Of a stretch of 64,000 nucleotides of DNA, positions 13,217-26,585 are shown in pieces (positions within the stretch are counted from its first letter, which is position 1; each line of letters starts with the position of its first letter). A program made the position numbers and the translations under genes. This DNA comes from Eremophila alpestris peregrina (taxonomy: Eukaryota > Chordata > Aves > Passeriformes > Alaudidae). The stretch covers positions 62,001 through 126,000 of the forward strand of contig WMCF01000026.1 in assembly GCA_009792885.1 (NCBI GenBank), in the 5' to 3' direction. The notes under the pieces were generated by a model. That model was not told where the DNA came from. It saw only the letters and a program-made list of their open reading frames with translations, and did not search any database.

Positions 13217-16200
13217 CCAAAGGAAACTAAGGAAAACCCCTTTAGAGTGGAGAAAAACCCAGATGTTCTAAAGGCTGGGAGATATTCTGGTGATAGTCTT
13301 AGTTTTCTTTCCATCTTTAATTTTTGTTCTAACATCAATTATACTTGTTATCAAGTATACTTATCTTGTTATCAAGACTTACTTATTTTTCCAGAACGAA
13401 ACACATTCCCAGTCCTACAGTCACTGTGGACCACTTTTCAATTAACAGAAAGGACTTTAGAGGAGTTTTCTAGGTCTGCAGTATATCCTCCTTCACTAGA
13501 GTATTGGCAAGAAACATCCATGCAATAACCAAAGCAACACCTAACTTTTTTCCATTACTGACCAGGAATCATTCTCAAGACTGTTCAGGCAGCTGTTAGA
13601 GGTCACATGAACACACATCCTCCTTTCCACTGTCAAAGAAATACTGTGAAAATACTTGCCAGCCTTCAGCCTGCTGTCAGAAAGTCCATGGAATGTTAGG
13701 GTGTGAGAACCAAAGTGGTCAGTAGTAGCCAAGTCAAGGCACTGGAGATCTCAGCAGTTCCAGTTGTGATGTCCAGCAATGGACCATGGACATTCACACA
13801 GTCAGTCAGCTCAGGCAGACAAGGGATTTGTCTGCACTGACCAACACCAGCTTGAGTACCAAAAAGCCAGATAACAGCACATAGTTGGATTTCTCTCTAC
13901 TTAATGGACCCATACAAAAAGCCACACGTCTTTAATCACTCACTAATGTGCCATTATTTTCATTATCTGTAAGCAGTCAAATTCATTTTTATCATACTGG
14001 TAAATTCATAATTGTAAATGCCTGGATATTTTGACCTATACAGATTATAAAGTTCTCTGAGCTGTTTTGGTGCAAAGCATACAGTGCAAGAGCAAGACAG
14101 AATGAGCACTGGGTGTCTGAAGTGCCAAGCTCCATTGCTCAGAAGGTGCAGAGCAAAATCATGTATCTGCCCAAGAGAAGGGAGCAAATGGAACATGACA
14201 AATCAGTGCGGTTTTCCTGATACAGTTCCGCTTTTCCATACACTTTTCTCCAGAGCTGAACCATCTATCTCTCACTCACATACCAGTTGTGTATCTCACC
14301 AGACAGCTTTCAGAGACACTTCAGTTGTGTTTCCTGATTGCAGATGTTGGAGACTGTCCCAGGCAAGTAGAAATGTTGCCCATTTCTCCCCCATTCCCAT
14401 TTGGTTCATTTCAGATCAGAGTTATTTCCCACACTGACAAGTTCTCACAGTAAAGTATCAATTCTGAAGCCTAAGACATCAGTCTGTGTGCCAGCCTAAA
14501 CCAGTGAGTCAAGTCAATTGTGACTTTAGAGAATGAAGGCTCAAAGTCAAGCAGAACAGCATGGAGAGGAGCAAGATGGAACATTTGCCTGGGGCTTTGA
14601 AAATGTATAATGCCTCTACTGCCTGAAGTTCCTTACCAGCACAGTATTCCAGCTTGATATTAGTGGTCAGTGTGTTAGTTGCTGGTATTTGGATTAAGAC
14701 AACTCCAGCTTCTCTTCTAGGACACTTATTTTACCTGGTTTTTTTCCTTTTTTTTTTTTCTCAACAGCAGGATTTCAGGACACTATGAGAAACAGAGGGA
14801 GAAATTGTATGAAATGACCAAAACAAAATTCACTTACAAACTGGCACTTTTTGAAACCTGGATTTATTGATGCATGGAAATTATGTGTTTAATTTTACTC
14901 CGACACAAAAAAAAAAAAAAGTAACAGTCTTACCTTCAGTAACTATCAAGAATTGCACAATAACTCTGAATAACACTACTTTGCACAGTACATGCAAACA
15001 ACAGAACATCCAGCAAAGATCTCCTGAAAGTATCCCTGTGACCTAATTATGAATATACAAACCCCCCTGCTGGAGGTGTGTAAGCTGTATCTCAGAGCAA
15101 ACACTTCAAGCAATTTGGTGAAGGATACACCATGCCCTCCTGAGAGCCCAGGAGTTGAGAACATCCGGCCCTTTGAACATGTGATTTAACACTATTATTG
15201 GCTCTCTGTGTGACCAAAGTGCACAATGATTTTTTTTCCTTTATAATAAGTTTGTTTAATGTTCATTAACAAACAGCCCAAGAAGATACATTGGTTGCTC
15301 AGCAGTGTCACTTACTTATCAGCCATAAGGTTTGTCACACCAAAGAACATGGCTGCATAAACCCAATGGCTTCATATCCTTTTTATATAATTCTGAGATC
15401 CTGAAGTATAAAAGAGTAAACCCAAAATGGTGAATTCTGTATTCTCTGAAAATTCTGTAAAATCTGAATGCTGCCTGAAGCATCCAGCAGCACCTCTACA
15501 TAACTCCACAAAGGACCTAAGCAAGACTGATGCATTAGCCTTACATTCCACAAAAAATTGTTGATGAAGTTAAATCTTTTTAACAGCACAGAAGGTGTTT
15601 CAAAAGAAAATGTAGCTTTGAAAATATCTTCATAAACTATTTACAAATCAAACAAATAATAGGAAACCCATTCAGATAAACTGAGTTTGCTTTATGAGAA
15701 TGGATGGCATTTGAGAGATAACTATTTATTTTTCATATTTTAAAAGTCTCCGTAGACTTTAAAATCAATAGATTTTACAGCTAATTCATTTTACCACCAA
15801 TTTATATTTTCCAAATAAAATAAGAACACTGTTTATTTCTAATGCCTCTTCATTTCCTTTCTGTTTCTTAATAATAGGTATTCTATCAAATAATCATCTC
15901 ACTTTTTTATTCTTAAAAACAGTTTTATTTTATAAGCCATGTAGTACACATGTTAAGTTACTCTACATACTATGATATTTTACAGCATTTTCATAAATTA
16001 GCCTTCTAAAGTGATTAAGCTGTTCTCTAGACTCCAGAAATAAACTCCTCAAACAAAATGATGTGTTTTCCATCAGACAATAAACACCCACAGTGGAAGC
16101 ACTTTATTTTTCCAGAGCTGCAAATATTTTGAACAACTATTTGTCATCAGTACATTAACTATATATATATCATGTAAAGAAAAACCAATTACCCACCTAT

Positions 16201-19200
16201 CAAGCTACATGTTCCTGTTGCTGTTTCAATTATCTTGAATAACCTATGTCCTTGAAACGCACAGTTGTATCTCCCACCAAATACCTGATGTGGATATCTT
16301 GAATATATTTGCCTGACTGGACCTGTGAGGTGGCTGGATATGGCTCACTTCAGTTGGGTTTACCTAAGATGAGTTCTGGCTTCTATGTGCATGAGGAATG
16401 GGGGAAAGAGCATCTCAGGGTGAACTGCCCCTGCCATGGCATTTGTCCCCTCCAGAGCATAGTAAGTGAGTAAGTAGGTAAGCATCTCTAGTGAGCAAGA
16501 ACTGACACCATCCCTCTGTGCAGAGTGGAGGGGACAGCTCATTGCTACTCAGCACAAGTGCTAAAGGTGATGGGTATTTGGTACCAGTGAAAGTAAGAGA
16601 CAGAATAAAATTCTATAGAATGCATAAGAACACCAAATACACCCTGTCTGTCCTGTCATTTGGAGTTACCGTGGTGAGCCTTTGCTGACCATGCTCAGAG
16701 CAGCCATTCCCACTTCAGAGCAGGAAGGGTTGCTGGTGGAAGGCTGGGCAGATGGTTATTCTGCTTTGTTCTTCCTCTTGTTCAAATATGTTTGCTAAGT
16801 CTATCTGTTCAAAAAGTCCATAGACAGCTTTCTGCAAATAAGAATAATCCTATTTAACTCTGCAAAAATTAATATTTTGGCAGTCTATGAGTCTTAGAAT
16901 TTCTTGCAAGTTTATTTATTCTAGTAGATTATACAATTTTCTCCCTTCTATCTGTTAAGATTTCTCCTCTCTCATTAATGCAGGCTTGGGAACAATGAAA
17001 GTAGGCAGTAAAATCAACCTGTGTTGTAGACAAAAGGGAAGTTTTATAATGCATAAATATCTGAGTCCTGTGAAAGGGAAGAAGCAGTTTTAATGAGCTC
17101 TTAAAAACTACCAGAAGAAAAAAGGAGGTATGTATGAAAAAAATAACATGTTCTGAAGAGGGTAGACAGTAGCTGCTTTTTCAGGATATGAAATGCAGGG
17201 TAGGTGGAAGAGACTTTTCCTACTACTGCCACATACACTATGATGATGTGATAGGAGAAACTAAACCAGAATATTTTTGGTTTCCTTTAGGATTCAGCCA
17301 TGACTGAAACTGTCCTTTTGTTCACGAAACATTTCAATTTAATATGCAGAGATATATTGTAGCTGGGGGAAAAAATAATCCAACACACAGCATTTGGTTG
17401 GCTGTGAGAAAGAGACATGGTGTTCACAGGAGGGTAGAGCAATGTCACAGTAACTTGTCCCACTCCATCCCACCCATCTCTCAGCCTAAGGACAAGCAGT
17501 TCTAGTTCAGTGCTGGAGCAGAAAATTAGAAATTATTTTCTTGGCAGTCACCCAAATTATCCTTCTTTCTTGTCTTCTGACCATGAACAGCTCAAGCAGT
17601 TCCTGTGCCCTCTCCCTTTAAAACTACCTCTGTTTATGCCTAGTGCAGATTCTTCTGCTAAGACCAGAGACTGACCCCACCAGTCCTATCTGTGGTGCTG
17701 TACCTTCTGCAGCTCATCCCATTTCAGTCTAGGTAAGTGACTCTAAAACCTTGCCATCTATTATAGTCTAGGAGACAATCCTCCACAAAACTAAATAACC
17801 TAAAATGGTTTTGAGCTTAAATGCAAGTATTACACATAATCACAGTAAGCCTGTGAATGTGCCAAATCTGTTCCCTTCTAATATATGGTGGGAATAAATT
17901 ATTTTTTCAACAAGGTAAAACTGAAATATTATTAACATCCAGACAATGTGCTGGTACCTATTACTTTTTTTCTCTTGATATCTGGAAGTAATACGAACCC
18001 TACTGAATGTCTTTCTGTGGGTAGGTGAGTTGTAAAATTACAATTTTAAAGGAGAGTAGATAACAATTTTGGTCTTTTCTCCCATCATAGAGAAAGTTAC
18101 ATAATTTCCTCCATAACAGAAAGGTCTTCTACCAAGAAATATCATTTCTTTTGAAAACTAGTACATAGAGGAAAGAAAGCATTAATGAGACTTTGATTGC
18201 ATCTCTGCTATTGCTATTATGTGATAATCTTTAAAATTACTCACCTGTTGTATCTTGCTTTTTCATCTATTCTTAAAATGAAAACTGAATCAGATACTTA
18301 ATATACTTCATTTGCAAAGCTGTTTCCACTGAAAAGTCATTCTGGAGAAACTTCTGCTTGCTAATGGGGAGCTGTCACAGTTGCTACACTATTTGTCACT
18401 AGGCATAGCTGCATTGCTGGCACACCTAAGCTAGCTCCATCTGCAGGGAGCCACCTCCAGTGACACAACCCCAGATGTCTGGGAATAAGTCTGACCAAGC
18501 ACTGTGTCTTGCTTAGAACAGCTGAAGTTGCTGTTGGATTTATTTGCTGGGACAGAACATGTGTTAACATGTGTTAATGTGTTATGCAACACATGCGGCT
18601 GTAGCTGAGCTGGTGAAGTTGTCTGTATTGTGTTAAGGGGTGCAGACCCCTGTATGGACAGCTTTGGCATTGATCAATGCACAGAAGCACACTAATCAGC
18701 TTCCAGTCCTTGCAAACCAATGCAAGATGACTTACAGCATTCCTTCAACTCTTCCATGAAGCAAATTTTGCTTTACTGTTTTACATTGGGTTTTCTTTCC
18801 CTGTCTCTCCGAGGAGATAATGTCTTGTAGAACAACTAAAGCAAAATTCATCCACGAAGAGGGTATAGGAAGAGTATAGGAAGAAAGGGTAAACAGAGAG
18901 CATGACATGGAGTAGTAATTAGAGATTTTTAGAGATATCAGCTCTGATGCCTTTGAGGCAAGAGGCTCCCAGAACCACAGTGAATGTCTGACCACACTAC
19001 AAGAACTCCTTTGCACCTCTCAGCTACACAAATGCACAAGGCAAGGAAAACCAGGAGTTTTGCAAACCAAGAAGAGCCTTTGTCTTTTACTAAACCCAGT
19101 ATTTCCAGATGTCAGCAGTCTACCAGTAACTGACAGAGGAGACAAAATAGGACCAAGTAGCCCCAGAGCCTATTCCACAGCACCACCTGCAAGCAGAGCT

Positions 19201-21202
19201 TGGCAACACTGACACATGCACATCCCTAGCACAGCTGGTCTAGTACACTTGGTCTCTCCAAATGCTTGCTTCTTTCACCCCTTCCAGATGAAAACCTGGT
19301 GATCTTGAGGATACAGCTGCACATTTAACTAGAAATCAGAGTTACACACACTAAATCTCTGAGCCAACAAACAAGCTGTGCACCCCCTGTCTGCTGACTC
19401 CCAAGCTTTCCAATCATGCCGAGAACCATGAGGCCATGGGACTCCTAAGCCAAATTCCCTAGTCCTGGGACACCACCCAAAAAGTAGTGGGAGAGGAGGA
19501 GGAGAGATCTGATAACTTTTGATGGCAAAAATGTTGACTGAGAGTGAAAAGCACTTGTTTACTACATATTTGATCCCTTTCCATGTAAATCTGTGCATTT
19601 CAGGTGCATGTTTCCACTGAACAACAGGGAATCAGCCTGTGTGTTTCAGAGTAGAGTCTTTTCTGTACATAAAATTTGTAAGCATCCCCACCACAATTTT
19701 AACAAAAAACATTACTAAATACTTTCCAGTAGATGGCAGGGTTACGTTGTGACAATGCTGAAAGTCTGAAGTTGAAAGTGCTTCTGGATAAAGGTTCAAG
19801 TACTGGCTAAGCAAATTTAATTAGCAGAATGAACTAATATCTGAAAAGACATAAATACACATTGGATTAACTGATGGAATGTGATGCTGGAAATGTAGAA
19901 GTTATATTTTAAAGTAGTGAAAGCTTAAAGCTCAATGTAGTATTAAAAATGAACTTTGTTAAAACTGAGCTTCCTTGAGATAACCGTTTGTACCACAGGA
20001 CTGACATGACACAAACCACAGTATTTAAAGTGAGAATCCACTGAAGTTACCAGCTGTAGAATACAGTCAGGAGAAAAGCAAAAAGCCCTTGAAAAATATT
20101 ACTGAAAATCATCAGCAAAAGTGGTTTTCAGGGCCAAAACCAATTCAGCTGGGCAGTGTAGTGTTTGCCTTTTCCAGGGACTGTGCAAAACTTAGCACCC
20201 TATAAAGGGAATTCAGTACTGCTTTTGTCAGTTTGAGAAATCATGACCTCAGCAGGGTAGAGAACAACTTCACAGGTTGGGACTTCCCTCAGAAACAGCC
20301 AGGAGAAAAGTCTCATATACCCTGAGGATCTCAGAAATGGTTTTTTACTTGTCAGGAACCAAAAAACTCAGCCCAGGATGACTGGCTGCAAATAAATGAG
20401 CTTCCAGTTCCTTAAATTATGTGAATTTACTTTTCCAGCCAGGGCTGTAAGATTGCCCCACTGAATTTCAAACACAATGACTCTAGTGAGTGACCTCCTT
20501 TGGAAGTGTCCCAAGGTTGCATGGTTTTATCCTCCTTGATGATAGATGATTTACATGAGGTAGATGGATATAAATGTGGTCACTCTGTGTCAACACTGGT
20601 CTGAGAACATTTGTGGGCAACTGCTCATGACAAACCTCAGTACACTGCAGGCAAAATGAAATGGCTGCAGTGAAAAAACTACCACCCTACTTTTTATATG
20701 TTTTCTTTAGCAGAAAATATTGAGACATCAAACATCCAATACTTGTCCTTCTCACTCGGTGTATGCCAGTTTTGGCTTGACTCACTGAAATGACGTATTT
20801 AATTTCACTATTCTACTGTGGAATTCTAAGATTAGTTGACATACTCTATTTATTCATAAAAAGAAGTAGCTTTTGTGAATATCTAATAAGAAAATGGAGG
20901 GGCTGATGACATGTGGTTTCTGAGAGTAAAAAGGCCCAGCCTGGCACACCACCTCTGTCAAGGCATATTCTGCATTTATTGCACTAGTGCCTCTGAGCAG
21001 TACAACTTAACTGCACACCATGCTGAAAAGCAGAATTCTCATTCCTAATAATAAACAATATCTTTAAAGACATGTTTCCTATTATTTCCTGTAATAATAG
21101 ACTCAACTTCCTCTGGTAAGTGTATAGCTTCTCTAAAGAATATAGCTGCATCACTGAAAACAGTTTTGAGGGTTTTTTTATTTTATAAAGTCCTTAATAG
21201 TT

Positions 21203-21262
21203 TTTGGTTTGTTTTTTTTGTTTTGTTTTGTTTGGTTGTTTGGTTGGTTTTTTTCTTTTGCT
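21203..21262. repeat. T-rich TTTG/TTGG low-complexity tract
   Basis: Runs of T interrupted by single and double G (TTTTG and TTGG units). Simple repeat, no coding content. Confidence 0.88.
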
Positions 21263-24200
21263 TTCACATATTAACACCTGATTATATTATATTCTTTAAA
21301 AGTTTCATCTTATTGATGATTCACACCTATTGAATCACCTTGTTTCTGAAAGCATTTGCTTCACAAAAAATACAAAACAAAAAAGAAATAAAACCAGTAT
21401 TGACTGATGCTCTAAAATCCAATTGTATTTTTGCAGGATAAAACCCACAGAGCTTGACACATTCCTGAAACTCTGCCTCTGGTGAGAGTGTAACATAAAT
21501 GGTAATATTAACATAATCATCTTGATATTTCCCCCCAAGAATAACATAACTCTGACTGTTCCAAGATCACATGTCCTCTCTCCCCCTTTCAGCCTCATGA
21601 ATAATTTGGCTCATCTTTCTCACTGACATAAACATTGACTCTTGCTGAAGGTCATGCAACATGCCCAGTATCTTTTCATTCAGTCCCAATTCAGCACTGT
21701 ACTCTGTGCCTTGTATTATTTTACACTCCTGACATGCAGTTGTAGATTGTTTTCATGGTGGTGTAATGCCTGATAGTCAGTTCATGCAGTGAATGGTAAA
21801 CACTGATGTTTCAAAAGCTAATTAGTGGTGAAGAGTTGTTTTTTATTGCCCTATCTCTGTTTATTCAGCTGCAAAGCCATGGGCCAGGCGAGGTCAGCAA
21901 AGGCGATTACAGAAATGATCGTTGTTTCATACAACAGAAAGTTGAATTAAATAAGATTATTTGGTAAGAAAAGAATTAAAGAGTCTGATGCATCTGACAT
22001 TATTAAGGTAACAATACTTAGGCCTTTGGCTTATCCAGCATCCCCACTAATCCATTTGTCATCCAATATATCTGTCTAAAGACAAAAGCTCTCTCAGGTT
22101 TGACAGAGAACTGAAATTCTTCTATGTCTGGCTCAGTGACTTCATTTCTAGCCTTCAGCTTCATCTAATCAGTGTTCTCTGAAGTAATACTGCCTCCAGA
22201 TTTCAGTAGCTAGAAGGAAATGTACAGGAAATCATGGAGCAGGGAAGTGGTACAGGACGCAGGAAAAGAAAGGAACCAAAACTCTTTTATCTGTATGAGT
22301 TGTTCTCAGTTAGCCTCAGTTTACACATGGAAAGTTTTGTGTTGGGGGGGAGGGATGGGGATAGAGAGGTTCTTACCAGACCTTCTTTTATTTCTTCATG
22401 TCCTAAAAAGTTTGGTAGCCTTTTAACAGTGGTGCCAAACCCTCAGAATCCAGTTTTCTGCAACATCATTATGGGATTTTCCCTTCAGATCACAAGAGGT
22501 GTGGATTTCACCCTTTCCCCAGCTGCCAATAATTTATGCAGACTTATCTGCCCTTGCCTTAGCACATCAGCACAGCTAGGCTTTCTGCAGCACACATCAC
22601 TGAAGGGCCTGAGCAACAACACCTTCAACACAGCTACAAGTGCATGCAGAAACTGTCCACACACAAGCTGGATGACAGGGAGACCTTTCCATCAAGAGAA
22701 TATACTGCAAATCCAGGAGAACCTCAAAAAGGGAATGCAACCACAATGAGTCGTTAATTTCAAGAAGAATCATATATGCACTTACATAAGATAATGCTTT
22801 AGTGACCACATAATTAATGGGTTTGTTTCACTTACATTGTCTATGACACATTTCAGGAAAGAATTTCCCCCAGAAATGCACAAAAGTGGATCACTGCAGA
22901 AAATGTCATCCTCAAACAAGCTGAGAATTTTTCCTCCTCTGGGAAGAGCAAAGGAGAGTCACAGTAAAGGCATAAAAGAAGTTACTTTTGTAACCCCATG
23001 TCCTGAAAAACAAAGCATAAGGAGGAATAAAATGTAATTGGTCATTCCTGTCCACTTCTAGAGGATAAAAGAGAAAATACCACAGGAAAATAACAAATCC
23101 AGAAATGAAGAAGAGAAATAGTTAGCACTACATGTTATTATGAGGTACAAATAAAAACCACCAAAATTTCACGAGCTTCAAGCCTAATATTTTAAATTTC
23201 AGTTGTTTCAAAAGGTAGGGAGGAGAAACAAGAACAAAACACAAGCCACAGTGCTCTGGGACACATCAGACTAAGATACTTCTGAAAGGACTAATACAAA
23301 GCTAGGTACCAAAATAAGGGTGTCCTTGCTGCAAGAATGTATGCTTTTTAAAACAAATTAATAAATCAAGTGCTTTCAACTAACACCCAAGCTGTCTCAT
23401 TCAAAGTAGGAACACCTATCCCCTCCTGTGACACCTCCTCCCACACCATTCTGGCACATTTGGTGCAGGCCAGGAGTTCCCAGGACCATACCATTTCTCC
23501 ATCTCCATCCCAAGATCACTTGCAAGCCTTTTAATTGTCCACATCCTTCCCAAAAAACGGGATGCTACTCAACAAAGAAAGCAGTGCTGGTCTAGCTTGG
23601 AATTTCAGTCTTTCAAATAGAATTAATGTGATGACAGATTGTAATGAGTACAGTAACAAACTTGAGTGACAGATAACTAAAACACTGTTGGTATTTCAGA
23701 AAAGAATTTGAATGAGGAAAAGTAACATGCTGAAGATATGTACCCTAATAAATAAAGTTATTATTTTCTCATCAGTATTCATGCAAGATCTAATTATACT
23801 TGGGTTTAAAAATTTTTAAAAAGAAACAAAAGAGTAACATCACCATACTGAAATAAGATATTTCTTATAATCAAAATTTCCTTTTTACTTCATGAGAAAT
23901 ATGGCAAATTCAGTTCTAAATGGAATATCCCCTCATGTATCTATGTTGACTGGCATATTAAGACAGCTGGTTTGCTCGATACTATTGAAACACTTTATTT
24001 TTCTTTAGTGTCTCTGCTGTTACCTTAGGTTGTGCGGCACACAAGCTTGTCTCAGCTATTCCTGTGTGCTGCTCCGCCTAGAGGACGGAGGGACTGTAAC
24101 CACACAAAATGTACTATTTAATCTTATCTTAGATTTTTAACTGCATGATTACAAGGCTTCCCTGATTACACTCTTCAGATAAAACTATTAGCAATACCAA

Positions 24201-26350
24201 AGTTCTGTTTGCTCTAAGGTAAAAGACTGCCTTTAATCAAACAATGTTATAGTTTTATAGAAATAGAATCTGGTCGCTGTAGCACTAAGCATAAAATGCC
24301 TGGGTTTACCAACAGGAGGTATCATAAAAAAATCAAAACAACACTGCGAATTTTATCGTTCATGCACTTTCATGTATCTATAATAATACATAATAATTTA
24401 ATCCCTGGTAAATTAGGGAGCTTTTTATAGCTTAACCAGAGCTAGGGTACACATCCAGAAGACCTTTTATAGTTCCTGCTCAAATGAGTGGGCCAGTCCT
24501 CTGCGTGCAGCTGGTGCAAGCACTGTTGGAAGGTGGGATGGAAAAATGCCTCACTAAGTCCACACGCTCACTTGACAGGTGATAGTGATCTACCAGGAAA
24601 GGGCATGGAGCAAGTGATGTTGTGGCTGGCTCCAGCAACACAGGCTTATGTTCACCGAAACCTGAGGAGCCTGAAAGGATAGACCCTTTGAGAAGGAAAG
24701 ATGTGTGACTTTTCCAAAGACAAAAATTCAGCCTCGTATCACACACCGATCTGACAGGCATCCAGGCAGTGGCAGAGTGTTACCTGACTTAAAGGCGTTT
24801 CTAAGACTGGGGACTCAACTAACTGCTCTGTCATTTACTCATAAATAAATTCCACTCAATTGTGTTCAAAACCAGTACTTCAAGACAGGAAGAAGGAAAA
24901 ACAAGTGCATAATTAGTGTGGTCAAGCTAGCACAAATAGCAAGTACCTATGACTTAAACAGCTCCTCCCACCATGTAAATGCTTTGCTGGAAGAGCTAGT
25001 AAGAACACTCCTTGACCTATTCCCTCAGCTGCCAAGTTTGACAACACCAAACGCATCTCCCCCACTGTCTTCATTTTTCTTCATTATGGAGACAGTGAGC
25101 ACAAGAAGTCCTGGCTGTCAACAGCGTGATCTCACCAGTGCCTGCACCACTCCCAAGCACTGGATGCATCAATGTCCAACCCCCACACTTGTTACATGCA
25201 AGGTGGTGGGACAAGGAGCCCAGCTCCCTTGACATAAGTAGCCCAGCTCCCTGGAGTGGGTCTGCCTCCCTCTTTCTGAATCTTTTGTTGCTATTCCTCT
25301 TTAGTTTCCACTGGCCAGACCAGAGACCTGCTTTGATGTATACCACGGCGTACTTCACATACACCTCCCCCAGCAATGAAATGCAGTCCTAACCCAAGCT
25401 TTTCTGGCAGTTTCAGCAAACGCTCTCTCATCTGATTATTCCTCCATGAGCACAGGAGCTTCAGCTACTACTCCCTGGAAGCAATCAGAAAAGGATTTTA
25501 AGGATTTTAGCCAAGTCTGGCTAAAAGTACTACAAACATCTGGAAATACACACCTCCATGGTTTAACCTGGGCCTTGCCACTCAGCTGAAGGTCGCTCTG
25601 CATCCTCCTCTTCTGATGCCACAAGGTCAGGGAGGAAACATGGGAGAGTGGCACAGGATAGCATCGGCACACACCAGGCCTCTGCCAGATTCCTGCCTGC
25701 AGCTGTCCAAAGACATCCTAAACTCTTTTTTGGCAGCTGCACAGCCTGCACAGATCGCGTCAACCAAATTCAAGCAGTTTTGCTCAAGTTAAAAGACAGC
25801 TTTACCCTCTGCTGACAGAGCACTTAGGTATCTATAGTCAGTGCCAGCTTCCCACAGGCTGAGACCTCTCAGACTGAGCTTAAACTGGAGTTGGGTCCTG
25901 CAATCCCGTTAGGAATAAAGCCCTTGGGGAAAAGCACGTGTGCCATTTATCTGAAGCGCAGCATTCTGGTTCTCAACATTATCTAACCGTGCTGGGCTGT
26001 TACCCCTTTCCAAAAGCACTTGCTCCCGCAAGGGTCTCTGCGAAGGGATGCGATGACCCGCGGGGGCTGCTCCGGACTGCCGGCCCCCACGGGCAGAGGG
26101 GGCTAGCACTCCCCGCAGCCCCCGCCCTCCCACAGCGGCACCGCCGCCGCCCGCTCGCTTCAGGCCCCTCCGCCTCGCCTGCGGCCGCCGCACGACCCTG
26201 GACCCCTCTCTACCCGGCGGCCGAGGGTTCTGCCGCCCCCCGCGCCCCCCGCGGGCCCCGGGGCCGCCCCCCGGCCCGGCCCCGAGCATGCTCAGTGCCG
26301 CCCTGACCTACTTTCCCCGCCGGAGCCGGCAGCGGCGGAGCGGCGGGAGC

Positions 26351-26406
26351 GCACGGCACGGGCACGGCACGGCACGGCACGGCACGGCACGGGCACGGCG
26401 CGGCAC
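26351..26406. repeat. CACGG pentanucleotide tandem repeat
   Basis: About ten GCACG-type units in tandem, with single G insertions after the second and eighth units and one GCGCG variant near the end. It lies inside the CpG island just upstream of, or within, the non-coding first exon. Each unit carries a CpG, so the tract is a dense methylatable array; it may vary in length between individuals. Confidence 0.92.
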
Positions 26407-26467
26407 TGCGGCAGCGCCGCGCTCCGCCCGCCCCGGCCCCGGCCGCGGCCGCGGGCCCGGCCCCGGC

Positions 26468-26585
26468 ATGGTGCTGCGCGGGGCGCGCTGAGGGGCGCGG
26501 CGGCAGCGGGCGCTGCCGCAGGGCGGCGGCAGCAGCGGCGGAGGCACAGCGGCAGCGAGCGAGCGAGCGAGCAGCGGGCGGGCAG
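26468..26585 (+). other. MFAP3L: MFAP3L non-coding exon 1 (3' part), ending at splice donor
   Basis: GGCAG|GTGAGC at the 26585/26586 boundary is close to the consensus vertebrate 5' splice site and is the best donor in the CpG island. Upstream sequence is GC-rich and includes a GAGC repeat at 26556-26572. The exon's 5' end is unknown; I mark only the part from an upstream ATG to the donor. The ATG at 26468 opens a seven-residue frame that stops at 26491, so this exon may carry a short upstream ORF. Weaker alternative donors are at about 26750 and 26788. Assignment to MFAP3L rests on orientation, spacing and the lack of any other gene. Confidence 0.6.
26556..26572. repeat. GAGC short tandem repeat
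   Basis: Four consecutive GAGC units within the presumed first exon, just before the splice donor. Confidence 0.85.

Larger units (their letters stand above)
7241..26000. other. Long non-coding region upstream of MFAP3L
   Basis: About 18.8 kb without a recognisable exon or RNA gene. Open frames, including the longest at 22234-22749 (171 codons, plus) and the overlapping frames between 24480 and 25763, have no domain I recognise. Low-complexity tracts at 13139-13216 and 21203-21262 and inverted repeats at 7812-7850 and 11491-11509 are listed separately. The stretch 24,450-25,760 is more GC-rich than its surroundings and leads into the CpG island. Confidence 0.55.

Noticed and set aside
13103..13528. 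141-codon frame starting with a Lys/Asn/Pro-rich stretch
   Set aside because: Its first third is a translated A-rich low-complexity tract; the rest has no recognisable feature.
18556..18600. Tandem-looking ACATGTGTTA units
   Set aside because: Only two units plus a partial; too short to call a repeat family or element.
22234..22749. 171-codon plus-strand frame
   Set aside because: No recognisable domain, an overlapping frame has similar openness, and there is no promoter or splice context. Probably chance.
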